Origin: Anastatus disparis
Lineage: Eukaryota; Arthropoda; Insecta; Hymenoptera; Eupelmidae
DNA: 64,000 nucleotides
Assembly: GCA_017163975.1 (NCBI GenBank)
Contig: JAFFSR010000249.1
Coordinates: forward strand, 4,897,001 to 4,961,000
Reading direction: 5' to 3'
In this document: piece after piece, positions 25,139 to 36,689 of the stretch
Position numbering within the stretch: the stretch's first letter is position 1
Layout of the letters: each line of letters starts with the position of its first letter
Program-made: the position numbers and the translations under genes
The notes under the pieces: generated by a model
What the model saw: the letters and a program-made list of their open reading frames with translations, nothing else
What the model was told of the DNA's origin: nothing
Databases searched by the model: none

Positions 25139-25990
25139 TACCGCTAAGTGGTTGTTTTTAACAAAAGCTCTTGAAGGTTAATTCTTGATTTTCACAAAAG
25201 TGATGTAATACTGCTTGATCATGTATAAAAAGTAAATATATTTTGTGGCATCCACTTGAGACACAAAATATATATTGTACTAGTAAATAAATTTCTTTTA
25301 AGCATAATTTTTTCAGCGAAAAGTACCGCCAACTTTAAATTTGAAACAAAAGCTCTAAGGGAATAAAAATTCAAGATTCTTATTTGATCCTAATCGTATG
25401 AGAAATTTTGTGGCAATTGTTCTAAAACTTTTTGATCACTTGTTTTTTATGTTACTCTTCTAATGGTCTTAGATTTATTTCCAAAAGGGACCGCCAAAAG
25501 GTTATTTTCAGCGAAAGCTCTTTAGGGTCAATTCTCGACTTTTACATAATTGATATAATCCTGCTCGATCATGTATAAAAAGTCAATATATTCTGTGGCA
25601 CCTACTCGAGACACAGAATATATACTGTACTAGTAAGTCAATTTCTTTTGAGCATAATTTTTCCAGCGAAAAGTACCGCCAACTTTAAATTCGAAACAAA
25701 AGCTCTAAGGGGTGAAAATTCAAGATTCTTATTGGATTCTAATCGTGTGGGTAATTTTGTGGCACCTGTTTCAAAACTTTTTTGATTACTTGTTTTTCAT
25801 GTGAACTTTCTAATAGTACCGCCAAGAGGTTATTTTTAGCGAAAGTTCTTTAGGGTCGATTTACGATTTTTACGTAATTGATATAATCTTGCTTGACCAT
25901 GTATAAAATGTTAATTTATTCTGTGGCTCTCGTCGAAAACAGAGTATCTACTACACTAGCAAACGGTTTATCAAAAAGTTATTTTTACAA
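25139..25990. repeat. Tandem array, unit about 330-350 bp, in the left arm
   Basis: Units start at ACCGC near 25139, 25490 and 25818. They share a GATCATGTATAAAAAGT phrase and pairs such as TTTTGTGGCATCCACTTGAG and TTCTGTGGCACCTACTCGAG. The right inverted arm (36700-37180) keeps roughly one and a half units, so the array has expanded or contracted on one side. Confidence 0.65.
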
Positions 25991-26085
25991 AGTATTATAC
26001 AGAATGTTATTTAAAATAGTAATACTATCCGTTGTGTATGTGATAAATAATTTTCATGTAATCTTTGTAATTTTTTCATTAATTT

Positions 26086-26736
26086 ACACAGGCCCACAAA
26101 ATGAAAAAAAATGTCTGAACTTTTGACCGGACATACATATTCCCATGTATTTTTCGACGCTGAATCCGAATCTGTAATAAAAATATAGGGTTTTCCTACC
26201 TTTTCTCAGAGTTTTATTGAAAAAACTTCATTTTTTACGGTTTTTTTGCGGTTTTTCGAGTCTAGAAAAAACAAATCATGAGATACGGTTAATTGGACTT
26301 CAAAATCGAATTCTACGGGAAAAAATACACGGGAAACCATACCTTCAAATTTTTTTAACGCGATTCTAGTCCTCTGTATGGGGCTGAAAAGATGAGGAAA
26401 TCGGTAAAAGTCGAAATTTTGCCTAAAATGGATTTAAACAATATTAAAATTTAATCATGCGTCTTTTGAAGAGTCGATAAACATTGGAAATACTATCCTG
26501 GGGGTTTTTCAGATTGCTGATCATGAATTTGAAGTCAGATTGTGTAAAAACTACTTCTAGAGGGCGGTGACAAGAACTGTATATGGTAAATTTATCGATT
26601 TTTTAAAAATTTTACGTCTGAAATACTAATTTGCGAAACAGCTGCGAAAAAAGGACAAAAACGTGTCAGAAATCCACTACATCGGTCATTCGAAGAGAAA
26701 CGTGTACGTAAGCGTAAGCCAATTTAAAAAAAACAT

Positions 26737-26796
<60 letters not shown>

Positions 26797-27427
26797 AACA
26801 TAGACAAAATGTTAAGTTTAACGTACACAATAGGCTAAGTTAATATCTTGAATTTACAGTCAATGCTGTGAAAGACTCTAAAATTAGTATTTCAGACGTA
26901 AAATTTTTAAAAAATCGATAAATTTACCATATACAGTTCTTATCACCGCCCTCTAGAAGTAGTTTTTACACAATCTGACTTCAAATTCATGATCAGCAAT
27001 CTGAAAAACCCCCAGGATAGTATTTCCAATGTTTATCGACTCTTCAAAAGACGCATGATTAAATTTTAATATTGTTTAAATCCATTTTAGGCAAAATTTC
27101 GACTTTTACCGATTTCCTCATCTTTTCAGCCCCATACAGAGGACTAGAATCGCGTTAAAAAAATTTGAAGGTATGGTTTCCCGTGTATTTTTTCCCGTAG
27201 AATTCGATTTTGAAGTCCAATTAACCGTATCTCATGATTTGTTTTTTCTAGACTCGAAAAACCGCAAAAAAACCGTAAAAAATGAGGTTTTTTCAATAAA
27301 ACTCTGAGAAAAGGTAGGAAAACTCTATATTTTTATTACAGATTCGGATTCAGCGTCGAAAAATACATGGGAATATGTATGTCCGGTCAAAAGTTCAGAC
27401 ATTTTTTTTCATTTTGTGGGCCTGTGT
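26086..27427. repeat. 1.34-kb palindrome with a GA microsatellite in its spacer
   Basis: Arms 26086-26632 and 26881-27427 (547 bp each, no net length difference) are near-identical reverse complements beginning ACACAGGCCCACAAA. The 248-bp spacer carries an uninterrupted (GA)28 at 26739-26794. The palindrome lies between the left arm of the 13-kb element and the transposase 3' end, so it is probably a later insertion. No coding sequence. Confidence 0.85.
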
Positions 27428-27641
27428 TATTAATAGTTATCAGGTATGGAATTAACTCTACTTTTGCTAAGGATTTATACATTTATTTTTTTTAATCATA
27501 AAATGTGATAAAATTATTCTAGTTTTAGCTTGTATTTGGGTATATGTAGTAATCTAAGATAGCTACTTTGATTGTCTACTTTGATTGTAATATTCCGTAT
27601 TATGATCAGACGGAAAAGTCTTCATCTTCAGATTCTAAAAC

Positions 27642-27878
27642 TTAAGTGTCATCAAAACATGTATTTAAATATTTTGCTGGTATCTTTATTTCTTCTTTAA
27701 ATCTTTCGTGGCCTAAGAACCAAATAACTAAAACAATATGAGCACAAGCTTCTACAGTTTTTGCTCCATTCTTGCACTGACAATAATATTGTATAATCGC
27801 ATCATGCCCTTGCTTCTTATTGTCAATAAGAATATAAGAGTAATACTGTGTACTATTTGAATGCCTTGATAATATTTT
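27642..27878 (-). pseudogene. Transposase C-terminus with SWIM-type zinc finger
   Basis: Open minus-strand frame of 78 codons ending in a TAA at 27644-27642. It begins ILSRHSNSTQYYSYILID and contains CQCKNGAKTVEACAH, a CxC...CxH SWIM finger, followed by VLVIWFLGHERF. In insect DDE-type transposases with WDGTY signatures this block is the normal C-terminus. The frame joins the minus-strand transposase segment right of 33392 if the intervening insertion and a 2-bp duplication are ignored. So the gene was cut by the insertion at 27879-33392. Confidence 0.75.
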
Positions 27879-28248
27879 CCCTGGTGGAAAAAATCAGGTG
27901 ACAAATCACCTGATTCCTCAGGTGATTTATCATGCCAAAACATCATGTAACGATATTTTTGGTTTTTACACGTTCCAAACAATGCTTAGTCAATTTAAAA
28001 CAATTTTTGAAAATTTTTTAAATTTTTGAACTTAAAAATTTTTTTGTAAAATAAGTCAAAATTTTTTCTAAGACCAAATTATCTAAAAAATTTTGTCGGC
28101 TTCAGCCTTCATAGTGAGCAGACGTGTTTACAAACGCTTCATGTGGTATCTGTTGGTTTCTAAGAACACAGTGTACAGTTTATAACCGATTTTCTAAACG
28201 CTTAAGTCTAAATTAAAACTTTTCATCGCGAGTTTTTTTATCATCAAA

Positions 28249-29522
28249 ATGGCTCCCTCAGGGGGAAGCCAGCAATCTCAAAAAACAGTATCACTTTTTA
28301 TAACGAAGCCCAACTCAAGTTACTCAGGCATCGCGCAAAAAAACATAACCGAAAAAGATCAAGAAATAATTCTAGAATGTGTAGAAGGCTTAAGCCTGAC
28401 TGATTACACCTGTGACATAGGTGATATTGTGCAACCAAGAAACATAATTTCAAGAGTGTCAAACGACCGCATATGCATATTTTTATCACGAAAGGAATCA
28501 GTAACAGAAATTACAAAAAAATATCAGTACTTGATTATTAAAGAACTGAAAGTTATCGTTAGACCTCTAATAACCAGAATGAAGAGAATAATATTCTCCA
28601 ATGTACCTACTAACATTCCAAATTACTGTTTTGACGACATTCTCGAACAACTAAATATAATAAAAGGATCTCCAGTCACCACCTTGAGGGCAACAATCGC
28701 ACAATAGGGATATCAACACGTAGCAAGCCACAGACGTCAAGTTTACATTAAACCTGAAGATATTCAAAAAATTCCCGGAATATTCAAAATACTATATGAC
28801 AACACAAGTTACTACATATACGCAAGTACTGAAGCAATAAAATGCTTTCTATGCAACATTGAGGGTCATCTGGCAAAAAACTGTAGAAGTACTGTAGAAA
28901 ATTCTAATGATAACAATACATCAAACGAATTAAACAATCAAATTACTCCAGCGCCAGGCGAGTTGTTCAAAAAGACATCGAAAATGAGACCCTTATGGAA
29001 ACAGAAGACAAAGATACCAACGAAAATCAAGAATCGAATTCAAAATTGAACAAAACCCTAAAAAGACCGCCACCATCATCGACCGCATCAGAAACGTCAA
29101 CAAGCCAACCTATAGAAGAAATATCAATTCCAACCTCCACACCGGACCAAACACCATCTTCGCCAACACCAGGAGAAGTCTCTGAATTCAAAAAACCTCT
29201 AAAGAAAAAACAAAAAATAGTGGAAAAAGATTATGCAGAAGCTTTATTACAAAAAATCAATACAAACATAAGCGAACTCTTACTCCCAGCTATAAATGCC
29301 TTAGAAAATGCTGACAACACTTATGTATTAAAATTCAAAGAGTTTCAAGATTTCTTAGAAAAATCCTACGGCAAAAATAACATACTACAACTTTCTCGAA
29401 AATATTTCAACGATATACAAGGTATAATTAAAATAATCGATGATAGTTATCAATACATAAACAATCGAACACTCAAAGGAAGACTCACAAGAATTAAAAA
29501 CAAATTAAATAAACAAAACTAG
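28249..29522 (+). pseudogene. LINE ORF1 (RNA-binding, Gag-like)
   Basis: The first frame (28249-28707) begins MAPSGGSQQSQKT and is stopped by a TAG after RATIAQ. The same frame then continues GYQHVASHRRQVYIKPEDI through a zinc knuckle CFLCNIEGHLAKNC (28842-28884). A frameshift near 28950-28995 leads to a Ser/Thr/Pro-rich then helical C-terminal part (28995-29522, basic KKPLKKKQK). The layout of nucleic-acid-binding domain plus CCHC knuckle is normal for I/R1-type ORF1, which coats element RNA. Confidence 0.75.
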
Positions 29523-29634
29523 ATTACAAGGTATAATTAAAATAATCGATGATAGTTATCAATACATAAACAATCGAACACTCAAAGGAAGACTCACAAG
29601 AATTAAAAACAAATTAAATAAACAAAACTAGATT
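29416..29634. repeat. 109-bp tandem duplication at the ORF1 end
   Basis: The segment starting TACAAGGTATAATTAAAATA is repeated immediately with a period of 109 bp (first copy 29416-29524, second 29525-29633). I found no difference between copies by eye. It duplicates the ORF1 stop region and pushes ORF2 downstream, so it arose after the ORFs were formed. Confidence 0.85.
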
Positions 29635-30879
29635 GAAAATGATTCTACCTCAACGAAATCCTTTACTTCAGAAGATGAACAAGATGAATAAAAAACAAAT
29701 CAGTTATAAAAATACACACACAAAAAACAACATCATGAAAAATAAAAATTTTAAAATATTATTTTGGAATCCAAGAAGTATAGTCAATAAACAAGAAGAA
29801 CTTCAGAAAATTCTCGAAGAACTGGATATTCTTATCTGCGTTGAATCCTGGCTCTCCGAAAAAATACCCAGCTTTCTCTTCAACGGCTTCAGAACATTCA
29901 GAAAGGACCGACTACGTTCCAGAGGAGGTGGTATACTAGCATTAATTCGTAATAATATAGCGTATACTGAACTGCTAAATTTACAATGCTCTGTGAATTC
30001 TATAGAACTAGCTGGTTTTAAAATTACTAATGTCGAACCTCATATCAATATTATCATGTGTTATAACCCCCCAAATATAACTCACTCGCAAATGATTTGG
30101 GACGAAATTCTTATCAATTTTAGTCTTACCGGTGCAACTATTCTCATAGGCGATTTCAATTCACATCATTGCTTTTGGAACTGCGAAAAAAATACCATTA
30201 ACGGAGAAAAAATATTTGAAAGTCTTAACAGCTCAAACTTTCAATTACTAAATGAAGAAACAAAAACGCATATTCAACCCTATAATAATAAGACTTCTAA
30301 CATTGATTTAATCTTTTCTACTAACGATATTATTGATAAAATAAACTTTAAAGTAAACGATGACAATTTCTCCTCCGATCACTTTCCAATATTTATTGAA
30401 ATCAATCTTGAAAAATACATATACAGAAAAAAGAACTTCCGAATAAAATCAATACGTACCGATTGGATCAAAGTAAATCAAACTCTTGAAGAAAACTATT
30501 ATACATTTTTTGAACAGGAATATAACAAATCAAATGCCAGTGAGAAATATTTACATTTTACTAACCTACTTTCATACGCTATCACCCGAAACACTCCAAA
30601 ACAAAAAAAATTGTTAATAATAAAGTGCACAGAAATCCAGTTCCATGGTGGGACTCGGATTGTGAGAGGATCAAAAGAATAAGAAAAGTGGCACTTAAAA
30701 AATATCAATTTGCGTATAATTTAAACGATTATTGCCAATACAAAAAAACAGTAGCTCAAGCTAAAAAACTTTTCAAAAGCAAAAAAAGAGAATTTTTCAA
30801 AAAAATTGTAAAAAGCATTAACTTTAAAACTAGCGGAAACTATGTATGGAATGTAAGCAAAATTTTAAAAAATAAATGA
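29633..30879 (+). pseudogene. LINE ORF2: apurinic-type endonuclease and linker
   Basis: Endonuclease motifs in order: FWNPRSIVNKQEEL, CVESWLSEK (catalytic Glu), RSRGGGILALIRNN, ILIGDFNSHHCFWN (Asp/Asn), SNIDLIFS and SSDHFPIFIE (SDH). All active-site positions look intact. Near 30620 the frame shifts: the next open frame (30625-30879) carries the conserved linker PVPWWDSDCERIKRI. The enzyme would nick target DNA for target-primed reverse transcription. Confidence 0.88.
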
Positions 30880-31009
30880 GTAAAAATTCTATCCTCTCAC
30901 ACATCTGAGAATCATCAAATGGAAGAAAAAATCAAGACAGCGCTTGACAAAATCAGTCCTCTTTGGGCATGTACAAATCCAGACTGGCTTCCTAAATGTT
31001 AAAAAAATG

Positions 31010-32064
31010 ACTTTCTAAATTGTACCTTCGATTTCGCGGAATTTAATCTAGCACTAAATAGTAAAAACCTTCAATCATTGCCCGGACTAGACGGGATAGA
31101 TTATAGTTGTCTGATTCAAATTCCAATAAAATTTAAACTCCTTCTGCTTGATATATTCAACGAGATGTATACAACAAAAAACTACCCGGAAGACTAGAAG
31201 AAGTCTTACATACATTTCATTAAAAAATCAAATGGCACTAGCGTAAGGCCAATTTCTCTAACATCATGTACATGTAAATTAATGGAAACCATGATCAAAA
31301 ACAAATAACAGTACTGGATCGAACGCAACAATATACTTCCAGAAAGCCAGTCTGGATTTAGAAAAGGACAAAGCACGACAGACAATCTTACAAACCTTAC
31401 TCTTTGTATAGAAGAAGCTTTCAACAATAATAAAGATGTTCCGGCAGTATTTCTTGATGTTAACAGCGCATTCAATAATGTCATAATAGACTTACTAATT
31501 AAAAAACTCGCTTCAATCGGTTGCCCTGAAAACCTAATCAATTTTGTTAAATTTCTTACCTGTGAAAGAATGATATACACCAGCGATGAAAAAGAACCGA
31601 GATATGTATACAAAGGTGTACCCCAAGGAGGTGTGCTCAGTCCTATTTTATACTGTATATATGTAAGTAACATAATCGACAAGCTACCAAAAAGCGTTCA
31701 AATATCTCAATCCGCAGACGATCTCGCCTTATACTGCTCTAAATACTCGCTAAATAAGAACAAAAAGCTTTTAGAAAAATCCATATCGGTAATATCAAAA
31801 AATCTTAACGACATTGGCTTGAGCCTCTCTTCGTCAAAAACAGTGTTTGCACATTTCAATAAAAAAAATATAAAACTGGGTATAACTAAGATTAGAATAG
31901 ACGATATTTTATTAGGTGAATCAAAACTCGAAACAATAAAAGAACGTACAAAATTCTTGTGTAAAAATTATTTGAACAAAATATACTCCAATAAGAGTTT
32001 ATTAATTCATAAAACAGTTATTAGAATAAAGGAAAAACTTGAAAAAAAACAAATTCAAAGATAA
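31010..32064 (+). pseudogene. LINE ORF2: reverse transcriptase
   Basis: RT motifs: VRPISLTSCTCKLMETMI, QSGFRKGQSTTDNL, AVFLDVNSAFNNV (motif A Asp present), GVPQGGVLSPILY and QSADDLALYC (catalytic Asp pair at 31711-31722, with Ser replacing the usual Tyr before ADD). Stops occur upstream (TAG after NYPED at about 31195, TAA after MIKNK at about 31305). The frame 31570-32064 is open. Motif order and spacing are normal. Confidence 0.88.
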
Positions 32065-32229
32065 CATTCGTGACAGATTATTGTTCCATTGCATAAAACA
32101 GGCTTCATTCTCAGAAATCGTATCTAGAAACACCTACAACAACTATGCATACGAATACAAAGTTTTACTTGCCGAACCTAATGTCAATACTCAATTTGGT
32201 CAATCTGTTTAAAACAGCAGAGACCCTAA

Positions 32230-33120
32230 TAAACTATTAAAAAAACTAATTGCAGAAGAAAACGGGTATGTAATATTCACAGACGGTAGCAAATCAACGA
32301 ATTCCATTTGTACAGGAATTGCCTTTGTAATTCAAGATCCAGAAGAATTTTATAAAAAAAAAGTGTATATAAAAAAGCATTAATTTACACAGCTGAATGC
32401 ATAGCAATTAATGAAGCTGTTGAATTCGCGCTATCTTGAACAGCTCAAAGCGCCCTTATTTTTAGCGATTATCTTAGCGCATTAACTAGCCTAAAGAAAT
32501 ATGATACAAACATATCGGTGAACCCTTACATCTGCGAAATAAAAAAGAAACTACACCAATTCTCGCTACAAACAAGTAACAAGAGCACTATAAAATTTTT
32601 CTGGATACCGGCATTTGGGGATTTTAGAAAAGGAATTAGCCGACCAAATGGCAAAAAGCGCAGCTAATGAAACGGTGTCAAGCACCCTAAAAATTCCACA
32701 CTCAGATTTAAAAGAATCCCTAAAATTTATTTAAAAAATTTTTATAAGGAAAAAAAAACCCTGGTTTTACAATAAAAATCTAAAGCGAGAAACTATTACG
32801 ACTATTAACCACTGTAGATGCGGACATTATAATCTTGCGTCATCCTTAGAAAGAATAAGAATTGTAGACAGCCCAACTTGCGAATGTGGCCAGGAATCAC
32901 AAGATCTGAATCATATATTGTGGCAATGCCAACTATTTGACAAACAGAGAGTAGGGTTCATAACGCAATTACAAAAAATACAAGTCTTTCTACCTAACAC
33001 ATGTAACTCCCTTCTGACAAAACTAACAACAAAACTATGTAAAATTATAATCTCTTTTCTAAAAGATTGTAACCTATCCGTACAAACCAACTCTAACATG
33101 TACTATATAAATCCACTGTA
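32230..33120 (+). pseudogene. LINE ORF2: RNase H and C-terminal Cys/His domain
   Basis: FTDGSKSTNSICTGIAFVI (about 32277-32333) gives the first RNase H Asp. After several stops and frame changes, EKELADQMAKSAA (about 32625-32665) matches the last RNase H motif. Then CRCGHYNLASSLERIRI and CECGQESQDLNHILWQC (about 32818-32930) form the C-terminal Cys/His region shared by I, R1 and related clades. An RNase H domain in the LINE supports the I/R1 group. Confidence 0.8.
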
Positions 33121-33127
33121 AATTATA

Positions 33128-33171
<44 letters not shown>

Positions 33172-33392
33172 AAAACTACTGTACTAGCTAAATAATCTCT
33201 GCAATGAGATTCAAAATGCTCAAATAAAAAAAAAAAAAAAAAAAATTTCTAAAGTTGAAATTTTGAAAAATTTTCAAAAACTGTTTTGAATTAACTAAGC
33301 ATGGTTTGAAACGTGTAAAAACAAAAAAATCGTTACATGATGTTTTGGAATGATAAATCAGGTGATTTATCACCTGATTTTTTTCAACAGGG

Positions 33393-34744
33393 TTGATTTT
33401 GATTAGTATTGGTTCATTTACTGATATATTATACTTTTCAAAAGGCAAATGAGTTGGCTCTGTATACAATTGAAATTCACATTTTCCTTCTGCATTAATG
33501 TACTCAGCGTAATAAGATATTGCTTGTTCCTAATTGATAAGTTCCTAATGTGAAATCATATAAATCTTTTTCTGATAACTTTGCAAAGTTTTTTTTTCGT
33601 ATAAGATTGGTTTCTTCTATTAGTGTTCGCAAATCATTTTTTTTTTCTAATAAAGAAAGTAAAAGTTCGCAAAAGTTTTGCAAAAGTTCTTTTGCAATGA
33701 AATCTGTATCATTGTCTAACTGTATCCTTTTAAAATAAGCATTATAAAAGTATAATTAGAACGTTTCTATAAGTAAACATAGGTTCCATCCCATACAGTA
33801 ATTACATGTTGTTTTTCAGAATCATGCATCAGTTTTTTCGCTATTTCAGTCTGATTTTGTGAAAGCCTATTTTGGTTATAATTGTGTTGACAAATATGTA
33901 ATGGAACAAAGTTTCTGGTCAGGTTTTCTCGTATTATGTTTAGATAATTTTCAATAGTAGATTCAAGAATGTTTAATATAATAATATTATTTGCATAATC
34001 ATACTTCAATTTCCAAAGATAGATACCCAAAGCAAAAGAACTTGATCACTCGATTCGGATATCTGACGTGATAAAAGATTCAAAAAATTGTTCTTGTTTA
34101 AACCAAGTTGTCTCTCAAATTGATTTTCTTGCATCATATCAAAACAATTCTCATTTAATATATTTTTTTTAATTGGATAAAGTGTTTAGAAAGAAAGCAA
34201 CATCTGTAGATGACATCATAGAGGTTTGTGACTGTTGTATTATGGTTAAAATTTCTGAATTAATTGTGTATCTCTCTGAATTATCAATAGAAAAGTGATG
34301 TGAACAGCACCTTGCTGATTCAGGTACGTAAATTTCACTTGTTTCAAATATTATTACGTGCACATCCTTGGAAATAAATTTTAATAAAAGAGCATATATA
34401 CATCTAAAAATACAACAATGATTTGAGTTAATAGCAGACGGAATATTCACTTCGATTATTGTAGAATTATTTTGGTCGAGTTGCTTTTTATGTATGGATA
34501 AATTTTCCTCATGACTACTATTTTCATACAGAGGATCGCTTGAATCTAACAGTGTAGTAGTAGTCGCAAATTTCAATTCCTTATTTTCCATGGGTTTGTC
34601 TTTTTTATTGATAATATTATAAGATAAGTTGTAAAAACGTTTACAAAAATATTGATTATCGTTCTTTCGAATATATTCACTTCTATTAACTTTATTTAGA
34701 CGCTTTTCACATACAGCGCATACTTTTGCATTTCCTGGATCCAT
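33393..34744 (-). pseudogene. DDE transposase with N-terminal Cys-rich domain, internally deleted
   Basis: Minus-strand gene, N-terminus first. 34744-34169 begins MDPGNAKVCAVCEKRLNK, a Cys-rich finger, and later has ARCCSHHFS. After a frame break, 34030-33767 has a helical region ending HVITVWDGTYVYL, the first catalytic Asp context (WDGTY) of DDE_Tnp_4-like insect transposases. The conserved core with the second Asp and the Glu is absent: the sequence jumps to the helical tail (FAKLSEKDLYDFTLGTYQL, about 33600-33545) and then EFQLYTEPTHLPFEKYN up to 33393. The SWIM C-terminus lies across the insertion at 27642-27878. So the protein could not be catalytic. The superfamily assignment (ISL2EU/PIF-related) is my inference. 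Confidence 0.7.
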
Positions 34745-34784
34745 CGTTCATAACAGTAGATAGTGAATACGTTTACGTTCAAAA

Positions 34785-36048
34785 ATGGGCAAGTCTAAAA
34801 GTGTGCAACGACTTAAAACATTTTATATGTATTACAATAAATTTAGTGTTAAAGTTGTAGCTTATGCTTTATTGACCAATGAGTCTGATGAAAATCTGAG
34901 AAATTATGATTTAGAAATGTTTAGCAAATCTCAAGTCAGTAAGAAATATCGTGGAAAAAAGACACTGGTTTGAACAATATTTGGGAACAAATAACGTATC
35001 AAATAATAAGAAAAGGTTACCTCCACCGCGATTCACTTAGAAGCTATGTGAAAAAATGTTACGACACTTTTAAAAGTAAATTTGAAATGATAAAAATAAA
35101 ATATTGTAATTAACTAAAAAAACTTAAGAATCATAGAAAAATTAAATTCACTGATAGTCTTAATGATGTTAGCCATGAAAACGAATCCTTTCTAGATAAC
35201 GACCAAATTCAGAAATCAGTTTCAATGGATATAAAAATAGATTTTTGTATTTCAAAGCCCGATAAAAATGAAGAGGTGTTTTTTGCAATTAATAAACCAG
35301 ACATTGCAGATTTGACAAATAAAGATGAAAACATGCTAAGCAATAATCGAAATACGCCTGACATAGATTAAAATAATTAATGATTCATTGCAGCTTACTA
35401 CTTTTAAAATCATGAAATAAACTATCCAAAAAAATTTATTTGAAAAAATTTTTCCATTTATTGGAAATATAATAAATGACATTTACTTATCTGATAAGAG
35501 TTTCAAAACGTTAATTGTTCAGCAAGAAGTTGATGATAATATTATAATCGCTTTTAATTTCATAACGTCCAATTTAGCAAATGCAAACACTAATAGAAAA
35601 ATTATTTTCATTAAAACCTTTTTAGTAAACTCTATTGTAAATGAGGGTGCAATTAGTATTAGTTTAAAAAAATGGTTAATGAAGTCAAAATTGAATAATG
35701 CTAATGTTTGGTTTTTGCCAGTACATAGAGCATCATATCGAAACCGGGATCTCATTGTTGTGTTCATAGATAATAAATTTATTTTTTATTTTGATTCACT
35801 CCATTTAAAACCTAAAAAACAGTGAATTTAACGACTATGTACTTTTATTGATCGATATTGTACTCAAGATGAGAAGGTTTGGAATAACTGGAGCTTTTAT
35901 ACGCCAACTGATATTCCTACTCAAGTATCATCTGATCCTGAATCTACTAATAACTGTGGAATTCATGTATGTAAATGGATGTATATCATAGCTACAAAAA
36001 AAAGAATTGCTTTCAGTGAATACGATATGAACCCGGCAAGGTAATCTA
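34785..36048 (+). pseudogene. Ulp1-like (C48) cysteine protease gene, divergent from the transposase
   Basis: Starts 40 bp from the transposase start on the opposite strand (MGKSKSVQRLKTF), implying a shared bidirectional promoter. After several frame breaks, 35440-35824 is open and contains VWFLPVHRASYRNRDLIVVF and FIFYFDSLHLKP (Asp context), then a stop. In another frame TPTDIPTQVSSDPESTNN runs into NCGIHVCKWMYIIA (Cys context, about 35950-35990). This is the order of a SUMO-protease-like C48 domain. The usual His-Trp pair is not seen (Tyr-Arg-Asn-Arg instead), so activity is doubtful. Ulp1-like genes occur in several large DNA transposons as accessory genes. Confidence 0.65.
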
Positions 36049-36689
36049 TGAGTAAAATTTTGAATAAGTATGTATCACAACATGATAAAATAAAACAAAA
36101 TAAATTAAGAACAATATTACTTAAAGACGATGACTCACAATTAAAAGTAAATAGAACGTATAATATTATTGTTTTAAACATAAATATTCGATTTTCATTC
36201 CCTTGAACTATTGAGTTAACCACTTCAATTTAATGAAAAATTATAAAACTAATTTAATTACAAAAAAGTGAAGCGAATGAATAAACAAATTAAATCAGTA
36301 ACAGTTGAAACCAATAAAAATAATAAAATTAAATAAAGAAATCTGAAAAAAATAAACAAAGATTAGAAAGAAAACAAAAAAATACGAAAAAAGATGAAAT
36401 AAAAACAAAAACATGACAAAAAGAAAATAGGACCTAGCTCTATCACGTCCTTGTTCGTGGTCCTGGATTTGACAAAGAGTAAAGCATAAAACCCCACATG
36501 ATTATCATAAGAACTTTTAGTGATACGTGAGTCAATATAATAAAAATGTTACACCTACAAGAAAATCATTTGAGGAAGTATCGCACGAGCAAATTTTGAT
36601 AAAGGGCTTTAATATTTCACACACTACTTTTCTTTATTTTAAAATTTTAAGTTTGAACCATCTAAAAATTAAAGGTTAGTATTACTTTG
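36049..36689. other. AT-rich 3' region of the Ulp1-like gene
   Basis: Lysine/asparagine-coding, A-rich DNA (36240-36430) with stops in all frames. Nothing further is recognised before the right inverted arm begins. Confidence 0.35.

Larger units (their letters stand above)
28075..33245 (+). mobile_element. I/R1-group non-LTR retrotransposon (LINE) inside the MITE
   Basis: About 5.2 kb, ending with a TA microsatellite (33125-33170), AATAAA and a poly(A) tract (33226-33245). It encodes ORF1 with a zinc knuckle, then endonuclease, RT, RNase H and a Cys/His C-terminus. The 5' border is approximate: TTTCTAAG at about 28067 and TTTCTAAAG after the poly(A) may be an imperfect target duplication. 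All ORFs carry stops or frameshifts. Confidence 0.85.
27879..33392. mobile_element. CCCTG-ended MITE inserted in the transposase gene, itself split by a LINE
   Basis: Left end CCCTGGTGGAAAAAATCAGG and right end CCTGATTTTTTTCAACAGGG are inverted. The inverted similarity runs about 150 bp inward on both sides (27879-28035 and 33246-33392). TT flanks both ends, consistent with a 2-bp target duplication. Without the LINE the element would be about 330 bp and almost wholly palindromic. Its ends resemble the 97-bp MITE at 17369. Confidence 0.75.
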
